Assembly: GCA_003022085.1 (NCBI GenBank) | Contig: PXQK01000159.1 | Location: 1 to 5,436, forward strand | Direction of reading: 5' to 3' | Length of the DNA: 5,436 nt | Source: Halobacteriales archaeon QH_10_65_19 | Lineage (GTDB): Archaea; Halobacteriota; Halobacteria; Halobacteriales; Haloarculaceae | Shown: positions 1 through 5,436 of the stretch, one piece after another | How the letters are laid out: each line of letters starts with the position of its first letter | Position numbering within the stretch: the stretch's first letter is position 1 | Program-made: the position numbers and the translations under genes | Notes under the pieces: model-generated | Told to the model about the DNA's origin: nothing | Seen by the model: only the letters and a program-made list of their open reading frames with translations | The model's database searches: none

Positions 1-575
1 CGGACGATCTCGTCGTTGATCTGTTCGTAGCCGCCCTCGACGGATTCGCCGGTCTTGCGCCACGCGTCGTTGTCGAACACGAGCAGGTTGTCCACCTCGC
101 GGACGAACGTCTGGAACGACCGTGCCGCGTTGAGGGTGTAGATCCCGCCCTCGTCGCCGCCCGGCAGGATCCCCAGCCCGTACACCGGCTCGGTGTAGAT
201 CCGCTTGAGGTGTTTCGCCAGCACCGGCGAGCCGCCGGAGCCCGTCCCGCCGCCCAACCCGGCGATGATCAGGAAGGCGTCGATCTCGTGGACCGGGATG
301 TTGTCGATGGCACCCTGTATCTCGTCGATGTCTTCCTCGGCGATCTCCGCGCCGAGTTCGTTGTCCGCACCGACGCCGTGCCCTTTGACGCGTGCCTGCC
401 CGATGAGCACGCGGTTGTCCTGGGGGACGTGCTCCATCCCCATCAGGTCGGCCCTCGCCGTGTTCACCGCAATCGCTGACCGGACGATTCCGCTCCCGGT
501 CCGGTGATCGTACTCGAGGAACCGGTCGACGATTTTCCCGCCCGCCTGTCCGAAACCGATCATCGCGAGTTTCAT
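1..575 (-). CDS. cetZ1: CetZ1-like tubulin-superfamily cytoskeletal GTPase (3' end beyond window)
   Basis: CetZ proteins are haloarchaeal FtsZ/tubulin relatives that polymerise with GTP near the membrane and control cell shape, for example the rod form needed for swimming. The 191 codons present start at the ATG at 575-573 and read MKLAMIGFGQAGGKIVDR, the conserved CetZ N-terminus with its first nucleotide-binding loop (GFGQAGGK, residues 7-14). N38 and T39 (AVNTA) form the next loop, and the glycine-rich GTP phosphate loop is at 106-114 (GLGGGTGSG, the counterpart of GGGTGTG in FtsZ). Residues 141-152 (DEGGIYTLNAAR) and 161-170 (VDNLLVFDND) also match the family. About half of the usual roughly 400 residues is present; the C-terminal domain lies outside the window. 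The close match to CetZ1 rather than another CetZ paralogue is from memory of the family. A BRE/TATA-like element upstream suggests its own promoter. Confidence 0.95.
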   Translation of the reverse strand, partial: MKLAMIGFGQAGGKIVDRFLEYDHRTGSGIVRSAIAVNTARADLMGMEHVPQDNRVLIGQARVKGHGVGADNELGAEIAEEDIDEIQGAIDNIPVHEIDAFLIIAGLGGGTGSGGSPVLAKHLKRIYTEPVYGLGILPGGDEGGIYTLNAARSFQTFVREVDNLLVFDNDAWRKTGESVEGGYEQINDEIV

Positions 576-608
576 ATCTGTGCTTAGCGGAATCTATACC
601 ATGATACG

Positions 609-622
609 CATAAGTGTTTTGC
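609..622 (-). promoter_or_regulatory. Probable BRE/TATA promoter of cetZ1
   Basis: On the minus strand this reads GCAAAACACTTATG, an A-rich BRE-like stretch followed by a TATA-like CTTATG centred about 36 nt upstream of the cetZ ATG. Archaeal initiation about 25 nt after the TATA centre would give a leader of roughly 10 nt. No Shine-Dalgarno sequence is visible between here and the start, which fits the short-leader or leaderless mRNAs common in haloarchaea. A second AT-rich patch (TATAGA at 593-598) is too close to the ATG to be the TATA box of a leaderless start. Confidence 0.5.
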
Positions 623-637
623 CCGGATATCAGTAAG

Positions 638-720
638 AAAAATTATAGAAAAGCGGGTGCGGCCCGTTGGTTCCCGCGGAAGCCACGCTGAGGGCAGCAG
701 TGTGCCGGGTAGTGGCACAC
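638..720 (-). terminator. 3' hairpin and T-rich terminator region after the GT87 gene
   Basis: A 7-bp perfect stem (GTGTGCC at 700-706 with GGCACAC at 714-720, 7-nt loop) begins 16 nt after the stop codon of the membrane glycosyltransferase gene. Further on, minus-strand transcription leaves a GC-rich stretch and enters two T runs (T4 at 649-652 and T5 at 638-642). Archaeal termination relies mainly on such T runs, so the runs are the likelier end point; the hairpin may instead stabilise the 3' end. The T-rich patch also sits just upstream of the cetZ promoter. Confidence 0.45.
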
Positions 721-735
721 ACCTTACACGTTTGT

Positions 736-2028
736 TTAAGACGCGTCGGATCTGCGGACAGTCTCGGGAACCGTGGCGTGTTCGGCGACCCGCACGGCGG
801 CGAGCCCCACCAGTATGAAGGTGCCGTACACGCCGGGCTGGATCAGCACTGCGTCGGGGGCCCCGAACAGGTGGTTTGCGAGTTTCGTCCCCGGCGTGTG
901 GAAGTGCAACAGCAACACGGCAAAGACGGGCAGCCACGCCAGGCTGTCCTCGCGGTCGAGTTCGACTGCGAGGAGGATCAGCGCCGGCAGGAGCAACACC
1001 ACCAGGTCGTGCGTGTACGCTCGCGGAGCGAGCAGCGGAACGACGGCGACGCCGAGCGCGAACGTGGCGCCGGCAGCGTCCGGTTCGGTCCGCGCCGCGA
1101 GCGCGAGCGCTATTACCGCCAGGACACCGAGAACGGTCGCACCGATTATCCAGGTGTTCGGGAGCCTCACGCCGAAGGACTCGACGAACTGGTCGAGCAG
1201 GTAGAACGGTCGAAAGTAGGCTGTCTGCCACTCGGCCGGCGGCAGCTGTGAGGTTCCCCACCCTTTCCCCCAGGTCAGCACGTCGAGATACGCCCGGTGG
1301 GTGTCGATGCCGAAGACGAGCACCGACCCCATGAGGAGGGCAACGCCCGTCACGACGGCGCCGGCTAGCCGCTGTTCGTCCCGGAGGAGGTGTGCGCCGG
1401 CAGTCATGTAGAATAGCTTGACCGTCGCGCCCGCGGTCGTCAGCACCCCGCTCAGGAACGCACCCCCCGGGCTGGCGCCCCCGTCGCCGTCACTCCTGTC
1501 GCGTTCGTAGGCAAGGAAAGCGAAACAGAGCAGCGCAGCGAGCAGCGTCGACACCTGGGCCCACTTGAAGTCCCAGAAAGCGGGGTGAAAGCCGAACAGG
1601 GCAAACAGCAGGACGATCCGTTCCGGCACCGCGAGGCGGGCACCGAACGACTCGGCGACGCCCTCGACTCCGATCCACAGCAGGAACAGCGAGAGCGTCC
1701 CCAGCAGGACCGGGCCGGCCTCGAACCCGAGCATCGCAAACGGGTACAACAGCGGAAGGACGAACGGCGGGTAGAGGAAGCTCCCATGATACCCGCCGTC
1801 CTCGTTCTCGACGTAGATCGGGCCGCCGTCGAGCCAGGAGCGGACCGTTCCGGAGTAGACGCCAAAGTCGTTGAACCCGTAGTCCGAGACGTGGATGATA
1901 TCCAGCGGCCGGAGCACCGCGTCGGCGAGTGGCCAGAGCACCATCGCCACGACGGTCGCGACCGAGACGACCACCAGCACCGGCCGTTCGTGGCGGAGCG
2001 CCCAGAGGCGCCGGGCTACCGACATCAC
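736..2028 (-). CDS. GT87/DUF2029-type integral membrane glycosyltransferase
   Basis: A 430-residue polytopic membrane protein with roughly 10-12 hydrophobic segments (about 16-36, 84-100, 107-125, 136-150, 158-174, 188-212, 220-240, 292-312, 320-336, 341-356, 364-376, 396-414). The pattern fits GT87, a GT-C family that uses polyprenyl-phosphate sugars outside the membrane. After the first segment comes NDFGVYSGTVRSWLDGG (53-69), then FLYPPFVLPLLYP (84-96), FKWAQVSTLLAALL (154-167), TVKLFY (202-207) and a late APRAYTHDLVVLLLP (334-348), in the family's usual order. D54 lies in the first outer loop, where mycobacterial PimE (GT87) has an essential Asp, so it is the candidate catalytic base (inference). 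The start may be GTG 2028 or the adjacent ATG 2025; I cannot separate them. The gene lies 55 nt after the SDR gene. Donor and acceptor cannot be told; S-layer or lipid glycosylation is possible. Confidence 0.8.
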   Translation of the reverse strand: MMSVARRLWALRHERPVLVVVSVATVVAMVLWPLADAVLRPLDIIHVSDYGFNDFGVYSGTVRSWLDGGPIYVENEDGGYHGSFLYPPFVLPLLYPFAMLGFEAGPVLLGTLSLFLLWIGVEGVAESFGARLAVPERIVLLFALFGFHPAFWDFKWAQVSTLLAALLCFAFLAYERDRSDGDGGASPGGAFLSGVLTTAGATVKLFYMTAGAHLLRDEQRLAGAVVTGVALLMGSVLVFGIDTHRAYLDVLTWGKGWGTSQLPPAEWQTAYFRPFYLLDQFVESFGVRLPNTWIIGATVLGVLAVIALALAARTEPDAAGATFALGVAVVPLLAPRAYTHDLVVLLLPALILLAVELDREDSLAWLPVFAVLLLHFHTPGTKLANHLFGAPDAVLIQPGVYGTFILVGLAAVRVAEHATVPETVRRSDAS

Positions 2029-2049
2029 TCCCCCGCAGGACCGACGGGG

Positions 2050-2057
2050 ACATATGT
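2050..2057 (-). promoter_or_regulatory. Possible TATA element for the GT87 gene
   Basis: The palindrome ACATATGT is centred 26-29 nt upstream of the GTG/ATG start of the membrane glycosyltransferase, the distance expected for the TATA box of a leaderless haloarchaeal mRNA. The flanking BRE is not convincing. The SDR gene ends only 55 nt upstream of this start, so read-through from it is also possible. Confidence 0.35.
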
Positions 2058-2083
2058 CTGGTGGTCTCCGGGCCGCCGTCGTG

Positions 2084-2980
2084 CTACAGGGGTGGCGTTA
2101 CGTCGAGGTATTCGGCGAGCGTCGTCATCTCCGCTTTTTCGACGTCGAAGGCGTCGACGTCGTTCTCGTCGGTGGTGTTGTCGAACGTGAGCGAGCGGTA
2201 CTGGTCGGGCCCCATCGGCACCCCGGGGATCGCACCGGCGATCGACAGCCCGACACCAGCGAGCGCCATCGGTACCGGCACCACCGTGACCGACTGGCCG
2301 CGGGCGCGGCGGGCGAGTCTGGCGACCTCCGCGAGGGTCACCACCTCCGGCCCGCCGAGTTCGTAGGTCGCGCCGACGTGGCGGTCGTCCTCGACTGTGT
2401 CGGCGAGCATCGGGACCAGGTCCCCGACGTAGATGGGCTGGAAGCGGGTCTTCCCACCCCCGGGCAGCGGCGCCACGACCGGCGGCGTCAGCTTCCGCGT
2501 AAACGGGACGAACTCGCCGCCGTCGCCGAACACGACCGACGGCCGAACGATCGTCCAGTCGATATCGGTGTCGCGGACGAGCGCCTCCGCGCGACCCTTG
2601 GCGCGGATGTAGTGTGTCTTGCCGTCCGGATCGGCGCCCAGCGCGCTCATCTGGACGAACCGGTCGACCTCGTGGTCCGCCGCGGCCCGGAGACAGTGTT
2701 CCGTGCCGCCGCGGTGAACCTGGTCGTGTCTCTCGTTGCCGCCCCGTGGTTCGAACAGCGGCGACAGCGAGACGAGATTGTAGACCGCGTCCCGGCCCTC
2801 GAACGCCGGTTCGATCGAGTCGTAGGCGGTCACGTCGCCCATGGCGGTTTCGACGTTCCCCGGGAGAACCTCCGGATCCGGGCTCCGCGAGAGCGCTGTC
2901 ACGTCGTGCCCGCGGTCGAGGAGTTCAGCACACAGGTTCTGTCCGATGAAGCCGCTGCCGCCGACGACGAGTACGTCCAT
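2084..2980 (-). CDS. Atypical SDR, NDUFA9-like NAD(P)-binding protein
   Basis: A 298-residue Rossmann-fold protein of the extended/atypical short-chain dehydrogenase group that includes the complex I subunit NDUFA9 and related 'NAD(P)H-binding' or 'NAD-dependent epimerase/dehydratase' proteins. The nucleotide-binding motif GGSGFIG is at residues 7-13 right after the first strand, and YNLVSL (67-72) is the fourth-strand region. MSALGADP (111-118) leads into Y124 and K128 (YIRAKG), which keep the YxxxK catalytic spacing. DWTIVRPSVVFGDG (141-154) and FQPIYVGDLV (180-189) are the usual substrate-side signatures. With Tyr and Lys kept it could be an active oxidoreductase, but many relatives bind NADPH structurally or act in lipid or quinone metabolism, so the substrate is unknown. 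There is no membrane segment apart from a mildly hydrophobic stretch at 237-252. The ATG at 2978-2980 is right because the Rossmann strand starts at residue 2. Both ends look intact. Confidence 0.85.
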   Translation of the reverse strand: MDVLVVGGSGFIGQNLCAELLDRGHDVTALSRSPDPEVLPGNVETAMGDVTAYDSIEPAFEGRDAVYNLVSLSPLFEPRGGNERHDQVHRGGTEHCLRAAADHEVDRFVQMSALGADPDGKTHYIRAKGRAEALVRDTDIDWTIVRPSVVFGDGGEFVPFTRKLTPPVVAPLPGGGKTRFQPIYVGDLVPMLADTVEDDRHVGATYELGGPEVVTLAEVARLARRARGQSVTVVPVPMALAGVGLSIAGAIPGVPMGPDQYRSLTFDNTTDENDVDAFDVEKAEMTTLAEYLDVTPPL

Positions 2981-2994
2981 ACGCCGGCGTAAGG

Positions 2995-3009
2995 CCTCCC
3001 GGAAAAAAA
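2995..3009 (-). promoter_or_regulatory. GGGAGG and T7 tract upstream of the SDR gene
   Basis: The minus strand has a T7 run (3003-3009) followed by CCGGGAGG. GGGAGG (2995-3000) resembles a Shine-Dalgarno core but lies 14 nt before the ATG, longer than ideal. The T7 run is centred about 26 nt before the ATG, where a leaderless TATA box would sit, yet it equally looks like the terminating T run of the lemA transcript. I cannot tell which role applies. Confidence 0.3.
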
Positions 3010-3048
3010 GGGGCGCGCTACGGCAGCGACCGGTGACAGGAGTTGACG

Positions 3049-3080
3049 ACGACCCGCGCGGGACTCCTCGCGCGAGTCGT
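3049..3080 (-). terminator. Strong hairpin downstream of lemA
   Basis: An imperfect inverted repeat lies 41 nt after the lemA stop: ACGAC (3049-3053) pairs with GTCGT (3076-3080). After one mismatch, CGCGCG (3055-3060) pairs with CGCGCG (3069-3074), then one G-T pair and one G-C pair close a 4-nt loop. The T7 run at 3003-3009 follows about 40 nt later on the same strand. Together these look like the 3' end of the lemA transcript. The spacing is too long for a bacterial-type terminator, so the T run is more likely the actual signal. Confidence 0.4.
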
Positions 3081-3120
3081 ACCCGCAGGCGAACATCAGC
3101 AGGATTTCTGTCCGTGGGTA

Positions 3121-3702
3121 TCAGTTACCGAACGCTGCACTCACGTCGACGTCCTCGAGTTCCTCCTCCGGCGCAGTGAACAGCTCCTTGTCTGTAAAGC
3201 CCATCTGCCGGGCCAGGATCACGTAGGGGAACTGCGCGATCCGGGTGTTGTGCCGTGTGACCGCTTCGTTGTAGAACTCCCGCCGGTCGGAGACCTGGGA
3301 CTCGATGTCGGCGATCCGCTCCTGGAGCTGCATCATGTTCTTCTGGGAACGCAGCTCCGGGTAGTCCTCGACCCGTGCCCGGAAGTCTGCCATCGCGTCC
3401 CGGACCATCTGGTCCGCGTTGGCCTGCTCGGTCGGCGTCTCTGCCTGCTCGGCTGTGTCCCGTGCCTCAGTGATCTGGACCAGCACGTCCTCTTCCTGTT
3501 CCATGAACTGGGAGGCGGCGTCGACGAGCTTCGTCAGCTCGTCCTGTCGTTGTTTGAGCAACACGTCTATGTTCTGCTTGGCCTGATCGACACGCCGGTT
3601 GAGGCTCACCAGCTGGTTGTAGATGCTGATGATGTATCCCACCAGCAGCAGTATCAGGACCAGGACCACGAACCCTACGACTATGGTTGCGGCTGAGACC
3701 AT
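3121..3702 (-). CDS. lemA: LemA family membrane-anchored protein
   Basis: A 193-residue protein of the LemA family, close to the family's usual length. Residues about 5-27 form one hydrophobic N-terminal membrane anchor, followed by a long helical, Gln/Glu-rich region. The core signatures are present: YNQLVSLNRRVDQAKQNIDVLLKQR from 28, where family members have an NxLV.L...V..A...IDV.L..R pattern; EDYPELRSQKNMMQLQERIADIE (112-134); and RREFYNEAVTRHNTRIAQFP (140-159), matching the R..YN.AV...N..I..FP block. The acidic tail (TAPEEELEDVDVSAAFGN) is typical of halophile versions. LemA proteins are widespread and have a four-helix-bundle body, but their biochemical role is not established. The ATG at 3700-3702 sits directly before the membrane segment and about 24 nt after a good TATA/BRE element, so this start is well supported. 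The gene appears intact. Confidence 0.93.
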   Translation of the reverse strand: MVSAATIVVGFVVLVLILLLVGYIISIYNQLVSLNRRVDQAKQNIDVLLKQRQDELTKLVDAASQFMEQEEDVLVQITEARDTAEQAETPTEQANADQMVRDAMADFRARVEDYPELRSQKNMMQLQERIADIESQVSDRREFYNEAVTRHNTRIAQFPYVILARQMGFTDKELFTAPEEELEDVDVSAAFGN

Positions 3703-3722
3703 GGATTAAATGCCAAGTTCTC

Positions 3723-3738
3723 GGTTAAATCGGTTTCG
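3723..3738 (-). promoter_or_regulatory. BRE/TATA promoter of lemA
   Basis: The minus strand reads CGAAACCGATTTAACC: an A-rich BRE-like CGAAA followed by the TATA-like TTTAAC (3724-3729) centred about 24 nt upstream of the lemA ATG. This arrangement predicts a leaderless or almost leaderless mRNA and is the clearest promoter in the window. Confidence 0.55.
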
Positions 3739-3883
3739 ATTCATATGAATACTTATCTGTCGGGGAGTAGTCAGCGGTTAACAGTGTTCAACAGCCCGTA
3801 TCGTATGACAGGTGATGACACGCATTTCCCCCTCACGTCTTTCGGTTTTCGGCGGTTAACCGTCTGACAGTCGTCTGACGCCA

Positions 3884-3889
3884 TTTAAT
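3884..3889 (+). promoter_or_regulatory. Possible TATA box of the small winged-helix gene
   Basis: TTTAAT is centred about 27 nt before the ATG at 3914, the right distance for a leaderless haloarchaeal mRNA. The BRE position is not A-rich, so support is modest. A second TATA-like word, TATAAGTA (3901-3908), would place transcription start downstream of that ATG and point to the in-frame ATG at 3983 instead. Confidence 0.35.
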
Positions 3890-3913
3890 GAGGGATGAAG
3901 TATAAGTAGACGT

Positions 3914-4104
3914 ATGCGCACACGCCGGGGCGAGTTCGAACGGATCCGTTCGGTCCTCGAAGAAACCGAACACGAGGAGCCGATGACGGCCCGCGAGATA
4001 CTCGACGTGCTCGAGGAGCACGGCGTCGACACGCCCGGACCGGTGACGTGGAAGTGATCCGCGAGCAGCCCTACCGGTACCGGTTTGTCGACGAGAACAA
4101 CTGA
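3914..4104 (+). pseudogene. Small winged-helix-like protein gene, internally deleted and frameshifted
   Basis: The first frame runs from ATG 3914 to TGA 4055-4057 and gives 47 residues: a basic start (MRTRRGEFERIRSVLEE), then TAREILDVLEEHGVD (25-39), a typical second helix of a winged helix, ending in an unrelated PGPVTWK. From 4042 a different frame encodes GDVEVIREQPYRYRF and stops at 4102-4104. That tail looks like the beta-hairpin wing that ends small haloarchaeal winged-helix proteins of about 70-80 residues (from memory, not searched). The part that should join them, including the recognition helix, is missing. Moving from one frame to the other requires lost bases numbering 1 modulo 3; I estimate roughly 45-60 nt. 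The change lies between about 4031 and 4041, at CGGACCGG. If the sequence is right, the product would lack its DNA-reading helix. If it is an error, the true gene is an ordinary small regulator. It is divergent from lemA and convergent with ahcY. Confidence 0.65.
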
Positions 4105-4308
4105 CTCTGACTCTGTACCGCCGGGCTGGAGCAGATTGGGAGTCTCGGATGCTCTCCCACCGATATTTCGGAGCAACGCGGAAAATACTCACACACGACC
4201 CCACGAGCGCCCGTCCCTGCGGTCCGTCGTACACCGACCACCTGACTCACCGCCCGGTTTTTTGCCGGGATGCTCCTATCGTGGCGGTAAAGAATCAAAC
4301 GATCCGTA
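4105..4308. other. Convergent intergenic gap with small hairpins
   Basis: No credible gene is seen between the small plus-strand gene and the ahcY stop. After the plus gene there is a 6-bp stem TGGGAG/CTCCCA (4137-4142 with 4154-4159) and a small CCGA/TCGG stem (4160-4163 with 4168-4171). At 4253-4269, CCCGG and CCGGG form a 5-bp stem whose 7-nt loop is TTTTTTG, which may stop plus-strand transcripts. For ahcY on the minus strand, the T-rich GTTTGATTCTTTA (4288-4300) starts just 8 nt after its stop codon and is the likely terminator. These calls rest on composition and pairing only. Confidence 0.4.
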
Positions 4309-5436
4309 TCAGAAGCTGCTGTCGGGGTGTTCCCACTCCTCGGTGTAGGCCCGCTGACTCTCCGTCATCTCCTCGACCGAGAGGCCGAGCGTGTCGAGCT
4401 TCCGGCCTGCGACCTCCCTGTCGAGGCGGTCCGGGATGTTGTACAATCCCGGACTCAGATCGGTTCCGTCGACGAGCATGTCGTAGGCAGCCACGAACAT
4501 CATCGCAAACGTGGTGTCCATCACCTCGGCCGGATGGCCCTGGCTGTAGGGGCCGGTCAGGTTGACGAGCCGACCCCCGGCGAGCAGGTTCAGCCGGCGG
4601 CCGTCGGGTATGTGGTAGCGCGTCACCCCCTCTTTGGGCGTTGTCACGTCTTTGGCGAGATCCGCGAGCGCGTCGACGTCGATCTCGACGTCGAAGTGGC
4701 CAGCGTTCGCGAGCATCGCGCCGTCGTGCATCCGCTCGAAGTGCTCGGCGCGCATCACGTCGCGGTTGCCGGTCCGCGGTGGCCGTCCATGTGGGCCTGC
4801 AGCGCCTTGCGGGGGTCGACCTCGGTGACGATCGTTTTCGCGCCCATCCCGCGGGCCTTGGTTGCGATGCCCCGGCCGCAGTAGCCGTAGCCACAGACCA
4901 CGACGTCCTTGCCCGAGATGATCGTGTTCGAGGAGATGGCGATGTTGGTCAGCGAGGACTCGCCGGTGCCGTGGACGTTGTCGAAGAAGTGTTTCATCGG
5001 CGTATCGTTGACGCCGTAGACGGGGAACTCAAGCACACCCTCGGCCTCCATCGCCTCGAGCCGGGTAATGCCGGCGGTCGTCTGTTCGCCGCCGCCGATC
5101 ACGTCCGCGGCGACGCCGGGGTGGTCGGCGTGGACTTTGGCGATGAGTTCACAGCCGTCGTCGAGAATGAAGTCCGGGCCGTGGGCGAGCAGGTCGTGCT
5201 GGGCCGTGTCGAACTCCTCGTCGGTCATCCCTTCCCAGGCGAACGCGGTGATCCCGTCTCTGGCGTCGAGCGCCTCGACGACGTCGCCGTGGGTGCTCTG
5301 GGGTTCGCTCGGCGCGAACAGCACCTCCGCGCCGGCCGCGTGGAGTGTCTCGATGGCGACTCCCGACTTCGCTTCGAGGTGGGAGGCGAACGCGACAGTG
5401 TACCCGTCCAGGGGCTCACTCCGGCCGTACTCGTCC
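4309..5436 (-). pseudogene. ahcY: S-adenosylhomocysteine hydrolase, frameshifted by an internal deletion; 5' end beyond window
   Basis: SAHH (EC 3.3.1.1) is a cytosolic NAD-dependent enzyme that splits S-adenosylhomocysteine into adenosine and homocysteine, clearing the product inhibitor of methyltransferases. The upstream part (5435 to about 4776, 220 residues) has PLDGYTVAFASHLEAKSG, the DDG acid (92-94 of this part), GGGEQTTAG with Glu117, VNDTPMKHFFDNVHGTGES with Lys148, Asp152 and Asn153, and the NAD motif CGYGYCGRG (181-189) followed by TEVDPRKALQAHMDGHR. This frame then runs into TGA at 4755-4757. The next frame, from 4773, resumes with TGNRDVMRAEHFERM, AGHFDVEID, LLAGGRLVNLTG and QGHPAEVMDTTFA, and ends with EEWEHPDSSF at stop 4309-4311 (154 residues). 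Between HMDGHR and TGNRD the family normally has about 17 more residues (VMPM... to ...VFVT), a strand and helix of the NAD domain, which are absent. Together with the missing N-terminus this fits a full length near 420-430. Either the gene is dead or the sequence has an error; loss of this enzyme would be costly. Confidence 0.9.

Larger units (their letters stand above)
3703..3913. other. Divergent promoter region with short repeats
   Basis: This 211-bp gap between lemA (minus) and the small plus-strand gene holds no credible coding sequence. It contains three copies of CGGTTAA (3722-3728, 3775-3781, 3853-3859), two of which extend to the 9-mer GCGGTTAAC. The last is part of the 10-bp palindrome CGGTTAACCG (3853-3862). 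Next to it are two direct copies of CGTCTGAC (3861-3868, 3872-3879) spaced 11 bp, about one helical turn. A 12-bp palindrome ATTCATATGAAT lies at 3739-3750. The first CGGTTAA copy overlaps the lemA TATA element. Some of these could be regulator sites; none is recognised. Confidence 0.4.

Noticed and set aside
667..1251. Plus-strand open frame opposite the GT87 gene
   Set aside because: It is a shadow of a well-supported membrane protein frame and shows no recognisable domain.
584..1261. Second minus-strand frame inside the 3' half of the GT87 gene
   Set aside because: Arg/Pro-rich out-of-frame translation with no motif; the hydrophobic GT87 frame explains the region.
1895..2992. Long plus-strand open frame (365 codons) opposite the SDR gene
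   Set aside because: It mirrors the SDR coding frame in GC-rich DNA, has Arg/Asp/Val-rich low-information sequence with no family signature, and the minus strand has a clear Rossmann protein.
3043..3696. Plus-strand open frame (217 codons) opposite lemA
   Set aside because: It lies almost wholly over the LemA coding region, whose conserved blocks and promoter are clear; the sequence is the leucine/valine/histidine-rich complement expected from that frame.
3805..3867. 20-codon plus-strand ORF in the divergent region, preceded by GTAT
   Set aside because: Too short, with no ribosome-binding site or recognisable sequence, and it runs through the repeat cluster.
4042..4104. Idea that an intron or intein explains the broken winged-helix gene
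   Set aside because: Those elements add sequence between coding parts; here coding sequence is missing, so a deletion or error fits and an insertion does not.
4105..4308. Possible tRNA or small RNA in the gap before ahcY
   Set aside because: No cloverleaf, no T-loop GTTC motif in a plausible position and no acceptor pairing; only short stems are seen.
4327..4884. Plus-strand open frame opposite ahcY
   Set aside because: Antisense to strongly conserved SAHH blocks; open only because of codon bias.

Overview
The window looks like chromosomal DNA from a haloarchaeon (class Halobacteria). The DNA is GC-rich, the proteins are rich in Asp and Glu, intergenic gaps are short and AT-rich with archaeal BRE/TATA-like elements close to start codons, and one gene is a near-unmistakable CetZ, the tubulin-superfamily protein typical of haloarchaea. 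No mobile element, CRISPR array, tRNA or rRNA was seen.

Layout: (1) 1-575, minus strand, the first 191 codons of cetZ1, running off the left edge. (2) 576-735, the cetZ promoter and the 3' hairpin and T-rich end of the next gene. (3) 736-2028, minus, a multi-pass GT87/DUF2029-type membrane glycosyltransferase. (4) 2084-2980, minus, an atypical SDR of the NDUFA9-like NAD(P)-binding type. (5) 2981-3120, a strong hairpin and a T7 tract that probably end the lemA transcript. (6) 3121-3702, minus, a LemA-family membrane-anchored coiled-coil protein. (7) 3703-3913, a divergent promoter region with short repeats. (8) 3914-4104, plus, a small winged-helix-like gene that is broken in the middle. (9) 4105-4308, a convergent intergenic gap with small hairpins. 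(10) 4309-5436, minus, S-adenosylhomocysteine hydrolase (ahcY), running off the right edge and broken by a frame change near 4773-4778.

The four intact minus-strand genes (lemA, SDR, GT87, cetZ1) point the same way, but each has its own plausible promoter signal. They may be read separately or with partial read-through. CetZ controls cell shape, the GT87 protein would add sugar to a lipid-linked or envelope acceptor, and LemA is a membrane protein of unclear role, so an envelope/shape theme is possible but not shown. The ahcY gene belongs to the methyl cycle and is functionally separate.

The most notable point is that the two broken genes, only about 0.7 kb apart, seem to have the same kind of lesion. 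Each lacks an internal piece that I estimate at roughly 50 nt, each loss has length 1 modulo 3, and each junction falls in the same octamer CGGACCGG (4036-4043 on plus, 4769-4776 on minus). This is either an assembly or sequencing artefact or a shared deletion mechanism. Raw reads or PCR across both sites would decide. I do not see evidence for a new multi-gene system here.
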